The notes under the pieces are model-generated. The model searched no databases. It saw only the letters and a list, made by a program, of their open reading frames with translations, and was not told where the DNA came from. 64,000 nucleotides of DNA, taken from the NCBI GenBank assembly GCA_047619685.1, contig JBLHLC010000016.1:1-64000 (forward strand), written 5' to 3'. The translations under genes were made by a program, and so were the position numbers. Source of the DNA: JABDJZ01 sp047619685 (GTDB lineage Bacteria; Bacteroidota; Rhodothermia; Rhodothermales; UBA10348). Of this stretch, positions 52,253-61,157 are shown in pieces; within the stretch, counting starts at the first letter, position 1, and each line of letters begins with the position of its first letter.

Positions 52253-52736
52253 CTGCGTCCTTGCAGCCCTGGTCTTGCTGGCGTCTTCACCGGCGTCGGC
52301 GCAGTCCGACCCCGCGGAAAACCCCGCGGTGGTCGGCAGACAGTTGCCTCCGACGCGGCTGGGCGTTGGCCTGCAGGCGGGCCCCTTCTCGGGCTTCAGC
52401 ATAAAGGCCTACCCCAAATTTATTGAGCGACGTTTTGCGCCGTTCGAAGCAATCGTTTTGACCGGATCGGTGAACTTCAACGACCTCTCGGTTTTCCACG
52501 CCCTCATCCTGGATGAGACCGCTGTGCCAGGCTCTCCACTGGTACTGTACCTGGGTCCCGGGGTCGTTTTCGGGTCGGATGAAGGAAGCGTGTTCGTCGG
52601 GGTCGCGGCCGTAGCTGGCGTCAGATTCTTCAAGGGTCGGTATGAGATCTTCCTTGAATTGTCCCCCCGACTGGTCCTTCTCCCCGAACGCGATGCGCTT
52701 GACACGGCAGCGGTAGGCTTCCGGGTCTACTTTTGA
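52227..52736 (+). CDS. Small secreted outer-membrane-like protein, unknown
   Basis: 169 residues if started at the GTG at 52227 (reads MIIHALQRSCVLAALVLLA, a signal peptide ending at SAQ). The longer open frame upstream is in the thioesterase region and lacks meaning. The mature part has alternating hydrophobic strands (GVGLQAGPFSGFSIKAY, LGPGVVFGSDEGSVFVGVAA) and ends in an aromatic residue (GFRVYF), as outer-membrane beta-barrels do for BAM recognition. I cannot name a family. Confidence 0.65.
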   Translation: MIIHALQRSCVLAALVLLASSPASAQSDPAENPAVVGRQLPPTRLGVGLQAGPFSGFSIKAYPKFIERRFAPFEAIVLTGSVNFNDLSVFHALILDETAVPGSPLVLYLGPGVVFGSDEGSVFVGVAAVAGVRFFKGRYEIFLELSPRLVLLPERDALDTAAVGFRVYF

Positions 52737-52836
52737 GTTCAGCCGCCGGCCGAAACCGCAGCGCAGCAGAGCGGTTTGGTGGCGTCATCCCTGCCACCCA
52801 GAACGAAGTAATCCCATCCTGTTCAAGCGCATCATA

Positions 52837-53736
52837 GTGACAGGGGCCAACGGGCTGTTGGGGCAATCCCTCATCGAGCGCCTCTCCCGGTTCCCCGAGT
52901 ACGACATCCTGGCTACGGCAAGGCAGTCCGAGCCCGCCGCGCGCTCGGGCTCCGGCGGCTACCAGTCTCTTGATATCACACGGCCAACGGACGTCCGGAG
53001 GGTTTTTGAGGACTTCACGCCGGATGCTGTCATCAACTGCGCGGCTATGACCCAGGTCGATGCCTGCGAATCGGACAAGGACACCTGCTGGCAGGTAAAT
53101 GTGGTTGGCGTCGAGAATCTGGCCCGAAATTGCCTCGCCCTCGGATCCCATCTCGTACAGGTCTCCACGGACTTCATTTTTGATGGAAAGGCCGGGCCCT
53201 ACAAAGAGAACGCGCGGCCGAAACCGCTGAGTTTCTACGGAAAGTCCAAACTGGCGGGCGAAAACGCCGCGCGGGCGGCCGGGCTTGAGCAGTGGTCCAT
53301 CGTCCGCACCGTGCTCGTGTACGGTGACGGCCACCCCGGGACCAGATCAGACTTCGTCCGCTGGGTCATCGGGGAATTGTCGGCCGGAAGACGGATTCGG
53401 GTGGTCTCGGACCAGACGCGTACCCCCACTTTCGTCCCGGACCTGGCCAACGGCATTGAGCGCCTGGTTCGATTCGGGAAGAGGGGGACCTACAATATTT
53501 CGGGACGGGAGCACATCAGCATCCTGGACTTCGCTCACCGAATTGCGACGGCCTTTGATCTCGATGAGTCCCTCATCGATCCCGTAACCACGGCAGACCT
53601 GAATTCTGCCGCTGACCGTCCGCTGAAATCCGGGTTTATCATCCTCAAGGCCGAATCCGAGTTGGGTTATCACCCCACGCCGATCGACGAATCACTGGCC
53701 CGCCTTCGAGCCACGCTGGCCGCCCACACCGCATAA
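52837..53736 (+). CDS. RmlD-like dTDP-4-dehydrorhamnose reductase/SDR
   Basis: 299 residues from GTG at 52837. The codons just before it (FKRII) complete the first beta strand of the Rossmann fold, so translation may begin upstream, perhaps at a non-standard codon such as CTG 52819. NAD(P) loop VTGANGLLGQSL, Tyr-Lys catalytic pair in SFYGKSKLAGE, QVSTDFIFDGKAGPY and VRTVLVYG fit the RmlD branch of extended SDRs. Probable sugar-nucleotide reductase. Substrate unproven: no rmlABC here. serS follows after 16 bp. Confidence 0.8.
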   Translation: MTGANGLLGQSLIERLSRFPEYDILATARQSEPAARSGSGGYQSLDITRPTDVRRVFEDFTPDAVINCAAMTQVDACESDKDTCWQVNVVGVENLARNCLALGSHLVQVSTDFIFDGKAGPYKENARPKPLSFYGKSKLAGENAARAAGLEQWSIVRTVLVYGDGHPGTRSDFVRWVIGELSAGRRIRVVSDQTRTPTFVPDLANGIERLVRFGKRGTYNISGREHISILDFAHRIATAFDLDESLIDPVTTADLNSAADRPLKSGFIILKAESELGYHPTPIDESLARLRATLAAHTA

Positions 53737-53752
53737 GACTCTCTTTCGATTC

Positions 53753-55030
53753 ATGGTTGACATTGCCATCGTTCGCGATAATCCCGAACTCCTTCGTGCG
53801 GGCATGCGCTCAAAGCGGAATGGAGACCCGGCCGTAGTTGACCAGCTCATCACCGTGGACGAGCGACGCCGGGAGTCCGTTACCCGGGAGCAGCAACTTC
53901 AGGCAGACGCCAACGTGGCCGCAAAGGCCATCGGCGAACTCATGAAGTCCGGGCGGCGCGATGATGCGCAGGCCCAAATAAAGGCGTCCGCCGGACTCAA
54001 GGAAGACCTGAAGATCCAGGGAGAGGAGACGGCCCGCCTGGACGCAGAGCTTCGGCGTCTCATGCTGGAGATCCCGAATCCGCCTCATTCCAGCGTGCCC
54101 GAGGGCGCCGGCCCGGATGACAACGGAGTCCCCTTCGAAACGGCGACCCTGCCGACGTTCGACTTTGAGCCGCGTCCTCACTGGGAGCTGGTCGAGACCC
54201 TTGGTTTGGTGGATTTTGACCGCGGGGCCAAGGTCACAGGCGCTGGCTTCCCGTTTTACCTGGGCAAAGGCGCCCGCCTCCAACGCGCGCTGATCCAGTT
54301 TTTCCTTGATTCAGCGGATCTGGCTGGCTACACCGAAGTGCAGCCTCCGATCATGGTAAACACCGCCAGTGCGACCGGAACGGGACAGCTTCCCGACAAG
54401 GAGGCCCAGATGTACGAGGCACCGCGGGACGAACTCTACATGGTCCCCACCGCCGAAGTCCCGCTCACAAACTATCGTCGCGAGGAAATCCTGGCGGAGT
54501 CAGACCTGCCCGTTCGATACGCAGGCTACACCCCCTGCTTCCGGCGAGAAGCGGGTTCCTACGGAAAGGACGTGCGCGGCCTCAACCGGCTGCACCAGTT
54601 TGACAAGGTCGAGATCGTTCAGTTGGTCCGGCCGGAAACGAGTTATGAGACGCTGACCGCGATGTGCAACCACGCGGAGAGTCTGCTGAACGCCCTTGGC
54701 CTTCCCTATCGGCGCCTCCTTCTCTGCACCGGCGAGATGGGCTTCACGCAGACCAAGACGTTTGATTTGGAGGTCTGGAGTGCTGGCCAGGCTCGTTGGC
54801 TGGAAGTCTCGTCCGTCTCCGCATTCGAGGCCTTTCAGGCTCGGCGAATGAACATCCGCTACCGGCCTGCAGACGGCGGGAAACCCCGGTTTGTGCACAC
54901 CCTGAATGGCAGCGCGCTGGCCCTCCCCCGCATGATGGCGTCCTTGATCGAGCTCTATCAGCAGGCGGACGGCTCGATTGCGGTCCCTGAGGTGCTCCAG
55001 AAGTACACCGGGTTCGACCGAATCGGTTAG
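53753..55030 (+). CDS. serS: Seryl-tRNA synthetase
   Basis: 425 residues. An N-terminal coiled-coil arm (~30-110) binds tRNA-Ser; class II core with motif 2 FRREAGSYGKDVRGL and motif 3 around ALPRMMASLIE. TAEVPLTNYRREEIL and ETKTFDLEVW-like segment (QTKTFDLEVW) are typical. It charges tRNA-Ser in the cytoplasm. Same strand as the RmlD-like gene, no clear terminator before the DUF1800 gene. Confidence 0.97.
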   Translation: MVDIAIVRDNPELLRAGMRSKRNGDPAVVDQLITVDERRRESVTREQQLQADANVAAKAIGELMKSGRRDDAQAQIKASAGLKEDLKIQGEETARLDAELRRLMLEIPNPPHSSVPEGAGPDDNGVPFETATLPTFDFEPRPHWELVETLGLVDFDRGAKVTGAGFPFYLGKGARLQRALIQFFLDSADLAGYTEVQPPIMVNTASATGTGQLPDKEAQMYEAPRDELYMVPTAEVPLTNYRREEILAESDLPVRYAGYTPCFRREAGSYGKDVRGLNRLHQFDKVEIVQLVRPETSYETLTAMCNHAESLLNALGLPYRRLLLCTGEMGFTQTKTFDLEVWSAGQARWLEVSSVSAFEAFQARRMNIRYRPADGGKPRFVHTLNGSALALPRMMASLIELYQQADGSIAVPEVLQKYTGFDRIG

Positions 55031-55111
55031 CGCCAGTCCGGGGACCCGGAGGGGCGCTTGGGGGTATCGCGGGGCCATTAGTGTACGTTGTGTGAACGGG
55101 AGAAAAAAACG

Positions 55112-56704
55112 ATGCCACTTAACAGACGATCCTTTCTTGGTCTGCGCCCCAAGTCAGAAACGGATACCCCCTATGCGCCGGGGCTGAGCATTGCCGCCGG
55201 CCTGGAGGCCCATGGAGCTCCGCTAGAGGCGTCAGACATCAAGCATGCCCTGCGGCGAACGGCATTCGGTACGCCGCCGGGGGCCGCGGATCTCTGGCAA
55301 GGCCGCTCGGCCCAGGAGTTCGCAGACGGCACGGTTGATGCCGCACTGGGCCTGCCCATGCCCGATCCGCCGGTTTGGGCGAACGAGGCTGCCCCAGATC
55401 GCACCTGGACTCAGGACGAGCGGCGCGCCTATGTGGACGCAAGCAACGAGTGGCTGGCTGAATTCAGGCTGGACTGGCTGTCCAGAATGCAGGCGGACGG
55501 CTTCCGTGAAAGGCTGGCCCTTGCTTGGCACAACCACTTCGTGACCGGCGTCGGCAGCTACCGCTTCGCCGTGTATGCCTATCGGTATGTAAGTCTGCTC
55601 CGGGAGCACGCGCTTGGCAACCTGAAGGACTTTGTGCGCGCCGTCGGCCTTGACCCCGCGATGCTCATCTACCTCAACGGCATCCAGAACCGCGTCGGTG
55701 CCCCCAACGAGAACTATGCCCGGGAGCTCATGGAGCTGTTCACGATGGGCCCTGCGGGACCGGACGGGTCCGCGAATTACTCCGAGGACGACATACGCGA
55801 ACTGGCGCGTGCGTTGACAGGCTGGCAGGTCTCCCCGACGGACTTGGCGGCCGTATTCAACCCCGCGCGCCACGATGCGGGCTTGAAGACCATTTTTGGC
55901 GTGACGGGTAACTTTGGTTATTTCGACGGCGTCGATCTGCTTTTCGACCAACGCGGCCCTCAAATCGCGCATTTTGTGTGCGCTCATCTCTACCGCACAT
56001 TCGTGTATTCGGTGGTCGATGAGGCGGTGGTGGCGGAAATGGCCTCGCTCCTGATTGCCTCCGACTTCGAGCTCGCACCGGTCCTCCGGACGCTCTTTTC
56101 GAGTGCTCATTTCTTCGATCCCGCCGCTCAGGGTGTCCAGATAAAGTCGCCCATCGACTTGGTCATGAGCCTGTCGATCGAGACCGGCATTCAACCGTCC
56201 AACCAAACCCTGCTTGTCCTCAATCGGACCATCCGCCAGATGGGGCAGGTGATCCTGGACCCGCCAAACGTAGCCGGCTGGCCGGGACATCACGATTGGA
56301 TCAACACAAATACGCTGCCATCCCGCTGGCTGCTGGCCGACACCTTTTTATCCGGTCGTGGCGGGACGGACATCGAGATGATTGGCTTGTGTGAGCAGAT
56401 CCACGACGCCCTGGACACCGAGGCAGCGTTTCGGCTTCCCTTGGCCCTTGTTGAACACCTGGTCCCGGCGCAGGCAGAGCTTCTGGACATTCCCGTGATC
56501 ACCGACGACTTCGGCGGAGACCTGATCAACTTCCCTGTTCCGGACTGGCTGAACACCTCGCCCCCGCACATCAGAAACCTGGCGAAGCTCTTCCTGGGTG
56601 GACTGCCCTGGTACGAATGGAGCCTGTATGTACCCGGGGCCAACGAGCGGGTCGTCTCGTTCGTTCGGCAGATAGCCCAGTATCCTGAATTCCAGCTAGC
56701 CTGA
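55112..56704 (+). CDS. DUF1800 family protein
   Basis: 530 residues from the ATG at 55112. No clear Sec signal, but the NRRSFLG motif near the start resembles a degenerate Tat signal. DUF1800 landmarks: HALRRTAFGTPPG, RLALAWHNHFVTG, PNENYARELMELFTMG, ELARALTGWQV and PPNVAGWPGHHDWINT. Function is unknown; family members nearly always lie next to DUF1501 genes, as here (9-bp gap), and the pair is widespread in Bacteroidota and Planctomycetota. Confidence 0.92.
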   Translation: MPLNRRSFLGLRPKSETDTPYAPGLSIAAGLEAHGAPLEASDIKHALRRTAFGTPPGAADLWQGRSAQEFADGTVDAALGLPMPDPPVWANEAAPDRTWTQDERRAYVDASNEWLAEFRLDWLSRMQADGFRERLALAWHNHFVTGVGSYRFAVYAYRYVSLLREHALGNLKDFVRAVGLDPAMLIYLNGIQNRVGAPNENYARELMELFTMGPAGPDGSANYSEDDIRELARALTGWQVSPTDLAAVFNPARHDAGLKTIFGVTGNFGYFDGVDLLFDQRGPQIAHFVCAHLYRTFVYSVVDEAVVAEMASLLIASDFELAPVLRTLFSSAHFFDPAAQGVQIKSPIDLVMSLSIETGIQPSNQTLLVLNRTIRQMGQVILDPPNVAGWPGHHDWINTNTLPSRWLLADTFLSGRGGTDIEMIGLCEQIHDALDTEAAFRLPLALVEHLVPAQAELLDIPVITDDFGGDLINFPVPDWLNTSPPHIRNLAKLFLGGLPWYEWSLYVPGANERVVSFVRQIAQYPEFQLA

Positions 56705-56713
56705 GGTATCGTC

Positions 56714-58333
56714 ATGTGTGAATCGCATCAAAATCACGGGCGCCCCGGCAGCAAGCTGGCCGATGGAAGCGCCCACCGGCATGATCATAGTACATGGTCT
56801 CGCCGCGACTTCCTGTCCAGCGTCGGCCTTACCGCGGCGGCCGGCACGCTTGCCATGTCCGGCGTGCCGATGCGTGTGTTTGCGCGCACCGGGATGCTGC
56901 AGCGCCTTGCTGCCGTAGACACTGACAGGGTCCTGGTCATTGTTCAACTGGCAGGCGGCAACGACGGACTGAACACCGTCATCCCCTACCGGAACGACCT
57001 CTACTTCAATGCTCGGCCCACGCTTGGCATCACCGACAGTCTTTCCATCTCCGACAAGTTTGGTTTGCATCCTCAGATGCAGGGCCTTGCCAATATGTTT
57101 GGCGAAGGCCACATGGGTGTGGTTCACTCGGTAGGCTACCCAGAAGCCGATTTATCGCATTTTCGCTCGACGGACATCTGGATGACAGCCGGTGACGGCG
57201 ACAACGTCCCGGATACAGGATGGGGGGGCCGATACCTTGACGATGCCTTCCCGGAGTACGCGGACACGCCATCGGACTTTCCGCTTGCCGTGCAGTTGGG
57301 TGGCGGAGCGCCGCTCCTGTTTCAGGGACCAGGGGCGCAAATGGGCATGTCCATCCAGAGCATGGAACTGTTCGACAGGCTTTCGACTTCGGCCGAACTC
57401 TTCACCACGGCGGGTCTTCCGGATAGTCGGATCGGCAGCGAAATGGCCTTCCTGAGGTCGGTCGCAAATGACTCGTACCGATTCGCCGGGGCCATCCAGG
57501 ACGCCTCCGGAAGTGGCCAGAACGCGGTCTCGTACACGGCGCCAAACCCGCTGGCCGATCAACTTTCTGCCGTGGCCAGGCTGATTCGTGGGGGTCTTGG
57601 TTCGCGCATCTACCATGTCTCGTTGGGAGGGTTTGACACACACGCGGGTCAGGCCGGGACGCAGGCGACACTTCTGCGCTATATCTCCGAGGCGGTCTCC
57701 ACGTTCATGGAGGATCTGTCCGCAGATGGCTGGGACGACCGCACGCTGGTCATGTCTTTCAGCGAGTTCGGTCGCCGAGTGGACCAGAATGGGTCTGGCG
57801 GAACCGACCACGGAACAGCGGCTCCCCTCTTTCTTTTTGGCCCTTCCGTCCAAGGTGGTTTCCACGGAAGCGAGCCCGATCTGGCCAACCTGGTCAATGG
57901 CAACCTGGCCTACGGCACAGACTTCAGATCGGTGTATGGCGCGGTTCTGACGCAGTGGTTTGGACTCCCGACAACCGAGTCCGAAGCCATATTGGGAGGC
58001 TCGTTTCCCGCCATGGACCTCGTAGCCGGTGGACTGGGCACAAATTCCGCGGCAGACCCGGCCTTCCCGGAGACCGTGAGCCTGTCCCAACCCTATCCGA
58101 ACCCCGCGGTCGGGTCCGCATCGTTCAACTATGGCCTTCCGCGGGCGGCCGCAGCACGCATGGAAGTTTTTGACATGCTGGGCCGGCGGGTTCGGCTTCT
58201 GGATCTTGGTCATCGCCCCGCGGGACTCGGATCTTTCCAGATTGACGCTACCGGACTGCCTGCGGGCACCTACCTGGCGCGGTTCAGCGCAGGTGAGCAG
58301 AAGGCAACGACCACCCTGATTGTTGCACGCTGA
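56714..58333 (+). CDS. DUF1501 protein with Tat signal and T9SS-type C-terminal domain
   Basis: 539 residues. N-terminal Tat motif SRRDFLSSVG and hydrophobic stretch, then the DUF1501 alkaline-phosphatase-like fold: VIVQLAGGNDGLNTVIPYRN, FGLHPQMQGLANMF, LGGFDTHAGQA, FSEFGRRVDQNGSGGTDHG. Residues ~455-539 (PYPNPAVGSASFNYGLP, VFDMLGRRVRLL, GLPAGTYLARF) form a T9SS type A-like sorting domain. So the protein would cross the inner membrane folded by Tat and the outer membrane by T9SS. Role unknown. Confidence 0.9.
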   Translation: MCESHQNHGRPGSKLADGSAHRHDHSTWSRRDFLSSVGLTAAAGTLAMSGVPMRVFARTGMLQRLAAVDTDRVLVIVQLAGGNDGLNTVIPYRNDLYFNARPTLGITDSLSISDKFGLHPQMQGLANMFGEGHMGVVHSVGYPEADLSHFRSTDIWMTAGDGDNVPDTGWGGRYLDDAFPEYADTPSDFPLAVQLGGGAPLLFQGPGAQMGMSIQSMELFDRLSTSAELFTTAGLPDSRIGSEMAFLRSVANDSYRFAGAIQDASGSGQNAVSYTAPNPLADQLSAVARLIRGGLGSRIYHVSLGGFDTHAGQAGTQATLLRYISEAVSTFMEDLSADGWDDRTLVMSFSEFGRRVDQNGSGGTDHGTAAPLFLFGPSVQGGFHGSEPDLANLVNGNLAYGTDFRSVYGAVLTQWFGLPTTESEAILGGSFPAMDLVAGGLGTNSAADPAFPETVSLSQPYPNPAVGSASFNYGLPRAAAARMEVFDMLGRRVRLLDLGHRPAGLGSFQIDATGLPAGTYLARFSAGEQKATTTLIVAR

Positions 58334-58399
58334 GACCCGCCTTGATTGGACGGCCCGGACCTGCGGTTTCGGGCGCTCGATCGCGGCCGCAAACTGATC

Positions 58400-58849
58400 A
58401 TGACCGAAGACCTTGACCCCTTCCTGAAGCAAGCCATCGCCGAGGCGCGAAAGGGTGCGGCTTCTGGCGGCATCCCGATTGGCTCCGTGCTGGTTCTGGA
58501 CGGCCACATTGTAGGCCGGGGACACAACCAAAGGGTACAACGCCTCAGTCCTGTCCTACACGCCGAAATGGACTGCCTGGAGAATGCTGGGCGACTCCCG
58601 GCCCAGGACTACCGGCGTGCCGTCCTCTACTCCACCCTCTCCCCATGCGATATGTGCAGCGGCGCGATCCTGCTCTACGGAATCCCGAGGGTGATCGTGG
58701 GTGAGAACAAGACGTTTTGCGGACCCGAGGCCTATCTCAGGTCTCGTGGGGTCAGCGTCACCGTCGTCGACAATCCGGAATGCCGTGAACTGATGGAGGG
58801 GTTTATACAAGCCCATCCAGAGCTCTGGAACGAAGACATCGGCGTTTGA
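58400..58849 (+). CDS. Cytosine deaminase, yeast Fcy1-like
   Basis: 149 residues from the ATG at 58400 (yeast Fcy1 is 158). CDA fold with Zn site HAE in PVLHAEMDCLENAG and PCxxC in TLSPCDMCSGAILLYGIPR. From there to the end it tracks yeast cytosine deaminase (VVGEN, then a terminal NEDIG like the yeast FEDIGE), unlike the bacterial amidohydrolase CodA. It deaminates cytosine to uracil for salvage. tRNA adenosine deaminase (TadA) is the alternative, but TadA ends differently. Name is inferred from remembered yeast sequence. Confidence 0.85.
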   Translation: MTEDLDPFLKQAIAEARKGAASGGIPIGSVLVLDGHIVGRGHNQRVQRLSPVLHAEMDCLENAGRLPAQDYRRAVLYSTLSPCDMCSGAILLYGIPRVIVGENKTFCGPEAYLRSRGVSVTVVDNPECRELMEGFIQAHPELWNEDIGV

Positions 58850-58852
58850 CGT

Positions 58853-58920
58853 CGCCTCCGGGTTCGCGCGGCGCGGGCCCAACTGGTCTGCGGCCAGCAG
58901 GTCTGCGGACCAAGGAGGCG
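58853..58920. other. Convergent-gene gap with hairpin
   Basis: CGCCTCC (58853-58859) pairs with GGAGGCG (58914-58920) around a GC-rich loop containing two GGTCTGCGG repeats. It lies between the convergent cytosine deaminase and acyl-CoA dehydrogenase genes and could slow polymerase from both sides. There is no T run, so terminator function is unproven. Confidence 0.45.
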
Positions 58921-58925
58921 GTCGC

Positions 58926-60992
58926 TTAGGCCTTTCCGCCTGCCGGCTCCCCCTTTACTCCCTTGTGGCGAGAGGGCTTGACGGACGGCGTGCCCTGATG
59001 CCCATCACCCGAAGCCTCCGGTTGGCCCGCGGCATCTCCCGGGAATAGCCGGATGTGTTCGGTCGGCACCGGCTTGCCCGTTCCGGCGGCAATCGGCGAA
59101 GACTCGTGGATATAGAAATCGGCGTTCGGCAAGCTGTCATTGTACAGGCGTGCGGCGTCCGCGGCGCGTGCCATCGAGCCATCCGCATTCTGTGTCAGTT
59201 CCGTGATGCTCTGCTTGATTCGAAGAGACAGAAGGTCGAATACGTGGCGGAAGGCCGCTTCGTCCTTCTCAAAGCCGACACCAGAGGCTCCGGACCGCAC
59301 CAGATGGTCCATCTTGGACAGGGACGCCGCCAGCGCAAAGATGTAGATGGCGTTGTCAGCAATGCGGGCCTGAACCACCTGGCGAGTGATGATTTCCTCG
59401 CGATACCATTTCGAGGCCATCTTGAAGAAATGAGAGTGATCCTGAACCAGCCCGGAAAGTCTCTTGGCGTACGGCTCCAGACTGGGATGAACGCGCGTAA
59501 TCTGCGGCGCCGACGGTTTCACGCCCAGGAACAGCTGGAGTGCAAGTGGTACTGCGCGTCCCAACAGGCGGAAGTTGGAGGAATTACCCACGATGCGGCT
59601 CAGGTTATCGGAGAAACTCTCGTCTCCGTCCCATCCCAGGGCCTCCTGAATCCCGATCATCTGCTCCGCCAACTGCTTGCCGCCGTAACCGAACACGAAC
59701 GGCTGCATCACCTCGTTTGAGCCCTCAACAACACGATGGATGCGGTTGTCTCTCCAGATGCGCTCTATTTCGTTTTCCGTCATGAACGCCTCGCCGCCCA
59801 TGATTTGCATGGCGTCGTCGATGACTTCCCATCCAATTTGCGATGCGAAGACCTTGGTGATGGCTGTCTCCACCATGATATCCTTGTCCTGCCGATCCAG
59901 CATCCCCGTCATCAGGTAGAGCACCGCATCCAGTGCAAACGTGAATGCGTGCATCCGAGCGATGCGCTGCTGCACCAACTCGAAATCGGCGAGCGGCCGC
60001 TCAAACTGGTAGCGGGTCTGAACCCATTTTGTAGCCTGATCCTGGGCCCTCTTGGCCGCACCGGTAATGCCGGCGGACAGGGTGCAACGACCGAAGTTCA
60101 GACAGGTCAGCGCCACATTCAGCCCACGTCCCTCATCATGAAGGAGGTTCTTGATGGGCACCTTGACATTATTGAATCGGATGCGGGCCTGCCACGTGCC
60201 CCGAATGCAGGACTTGCTGCGGTTCTTCTCGAAGATCTCGATCCCGGCCATGTCCGGCGTACAGATCAGGGCGGTGACCTTGTCTTTGACCTTGCCACTC
60301 CGCGGATCTTCCATTGGCTGCTTCGCCATGACGGTAAACATGCCGCTCAGGGCTCCGGAAGTGCTCCACTTCTTTTCGCCATTCAGGATGAAGTGTGACC
60401 CGTCCTCTGATTTGACACACCGTGTCTCCTGACCGGCGGCGTCAGAACCAACCTGAGGCTCGGAGAGGCAGAAGGCGGAGAGGTATTCGCGAGCCACCTT
60501 GGGCAGGAAGCGATCTTTCTGCTCCTCTGATCCGAACAGCATAATGGCCTTGCAACCAATGGACTGATGCGCCGATACCATCACGCCCGTAGAACCACAA
60601 TATTTGCCAATCACCTCGAGGGCGCGATTGTAGCTGGTGATCCCCAGGCCCAAGCCGCCATACGCCTCCGGAACCGTCATTCCCATGACACCAATCTCGA
60701 ACAGGCGCCGGATCGCCGACTCCGGGATGTGCTCTTCCTGATCGATCAGGACCGCCGGATGCTCATCGCGCATGTAGGCCTCCAGAACCTCGAGGAGCGC
60801 GTTGCATCGGGCGTCTTCGTCCGGGCTCGATGTGGGGTATGGAAATACAGCCTCTTCCTGAAAACGTCCCCAAAAGAGGTTCTTCGCAAAACCCATCGTC
60901 GACGGCTCGGGGCCCATCATGATCTCGATATCCCGGATCATGTCCTTATCACGAGACGATACGTTCTTGAGCTTTAGATTGTCGAGAGCCAT
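58926..60992 (-). CDS. Acyl-CoA dehydrogenase, long VLCAD/ACAD9-like form
   Basis: 688 residues, about 300 longer than the usual ~390. The acyl-CoA dehydrogenase core (~45-480) includes VPEAYGGLGLG, SAHQSIGCKAI, LSEPQVGSDAAG, and the catalytic-base region RIHRVVEGSNEV. The extra C-terminal domain (~480-640) is helical, as in VLCAD and ACAD9, and the tail is Lys/Gly-rich. It starts beta-oxidation of fatty acyl-CoA with FAD. Partner electron-transfer flavoproteins are not in the window. Confidence 0.93.
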   Translation of the reverse strand: MALDNLKLKNVSSRDKDMIRDIEIMMGPEPSTMGFAKNLFWGRFQEEAVFPYPTSSPDEDARCNALLEVLEAYMRDEHPAVLIDQEEHIPESAIRRLFEIGVMGMTVPEAYGGLGLGITSYNRALEVIGKYCGSTGVMVSAHQSIGCKAIMLFGSEEQKDRFLPKVAREYLSAFCLSEPQVGSDAAGQETRCVKSEDGSHFILNGEKKWSTSGALSGMFTVMAKQPMEDPRSGKVKDKVTALICTPDMAGIEIFEKNRSKSCIRGTWQARIRFNNVKVPIKNLLHDEGRGLNVALTCLNFGRCTLSAGITGAAKRAQDQATKWVQTRYQFERPLADFELVQQRIARMHAFTFALDAVLYLMTGMLDRQDKDIMVETAITKVFASQIGWEVIDDAMQIMGGEAFMTENEIERIWRDNRIHRVVEGSNEVMQPFVFGYGGKQLAEQMIGIQEALGWDGDESFSDNLSRIVGNSSNFRLLGRAVPLALQLFLGVKPSAPQITRVHPSLEPYAKRLSGLVQDHSHFFKMASKWYREEIITRQVVQARIADNAIYIFALAASLSKMDHLVRSGASGVGFEKDEAAFRHVFDLLSLRIKQSITELTQNADGSMARAADAARLYNDSLPNADFYIHESSPIAAGTGKPVPTEHIRLFPGDAAGQPEASGDGHQGTPSVKPSRHKGVKGEPAGGKA

Positions 60993-61069
60993 GGCGAATC
61001 GCGGATCAGGCTTGAGAAAGCGGTTTCAGGTAAAGAAAGCCACGCGAGGCGCTGCGCAATCACGCACCC

Positions 61070-61083
61070 AGCGAATATTCGCT
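61070..61083. promoter_or_regulatory. 14-bp perfect palindrome upstream of pyrF and the acyl-CoA dehydrogenase gene
   Basis: AGCGAATATTCGCT is exactly self-complementary and lies in the divergent 165-bp gap. It could be an operator for either gene. No consensus promoter was found next to it. Confidence 0.4.
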
Positions 61084-61157
61084 AGAACGCACGAAACCGG
61101 GCCAGGATTCATTCAATCGATCCCGCTACCTTGACCTCAGAACCTGCCAGACACCTG

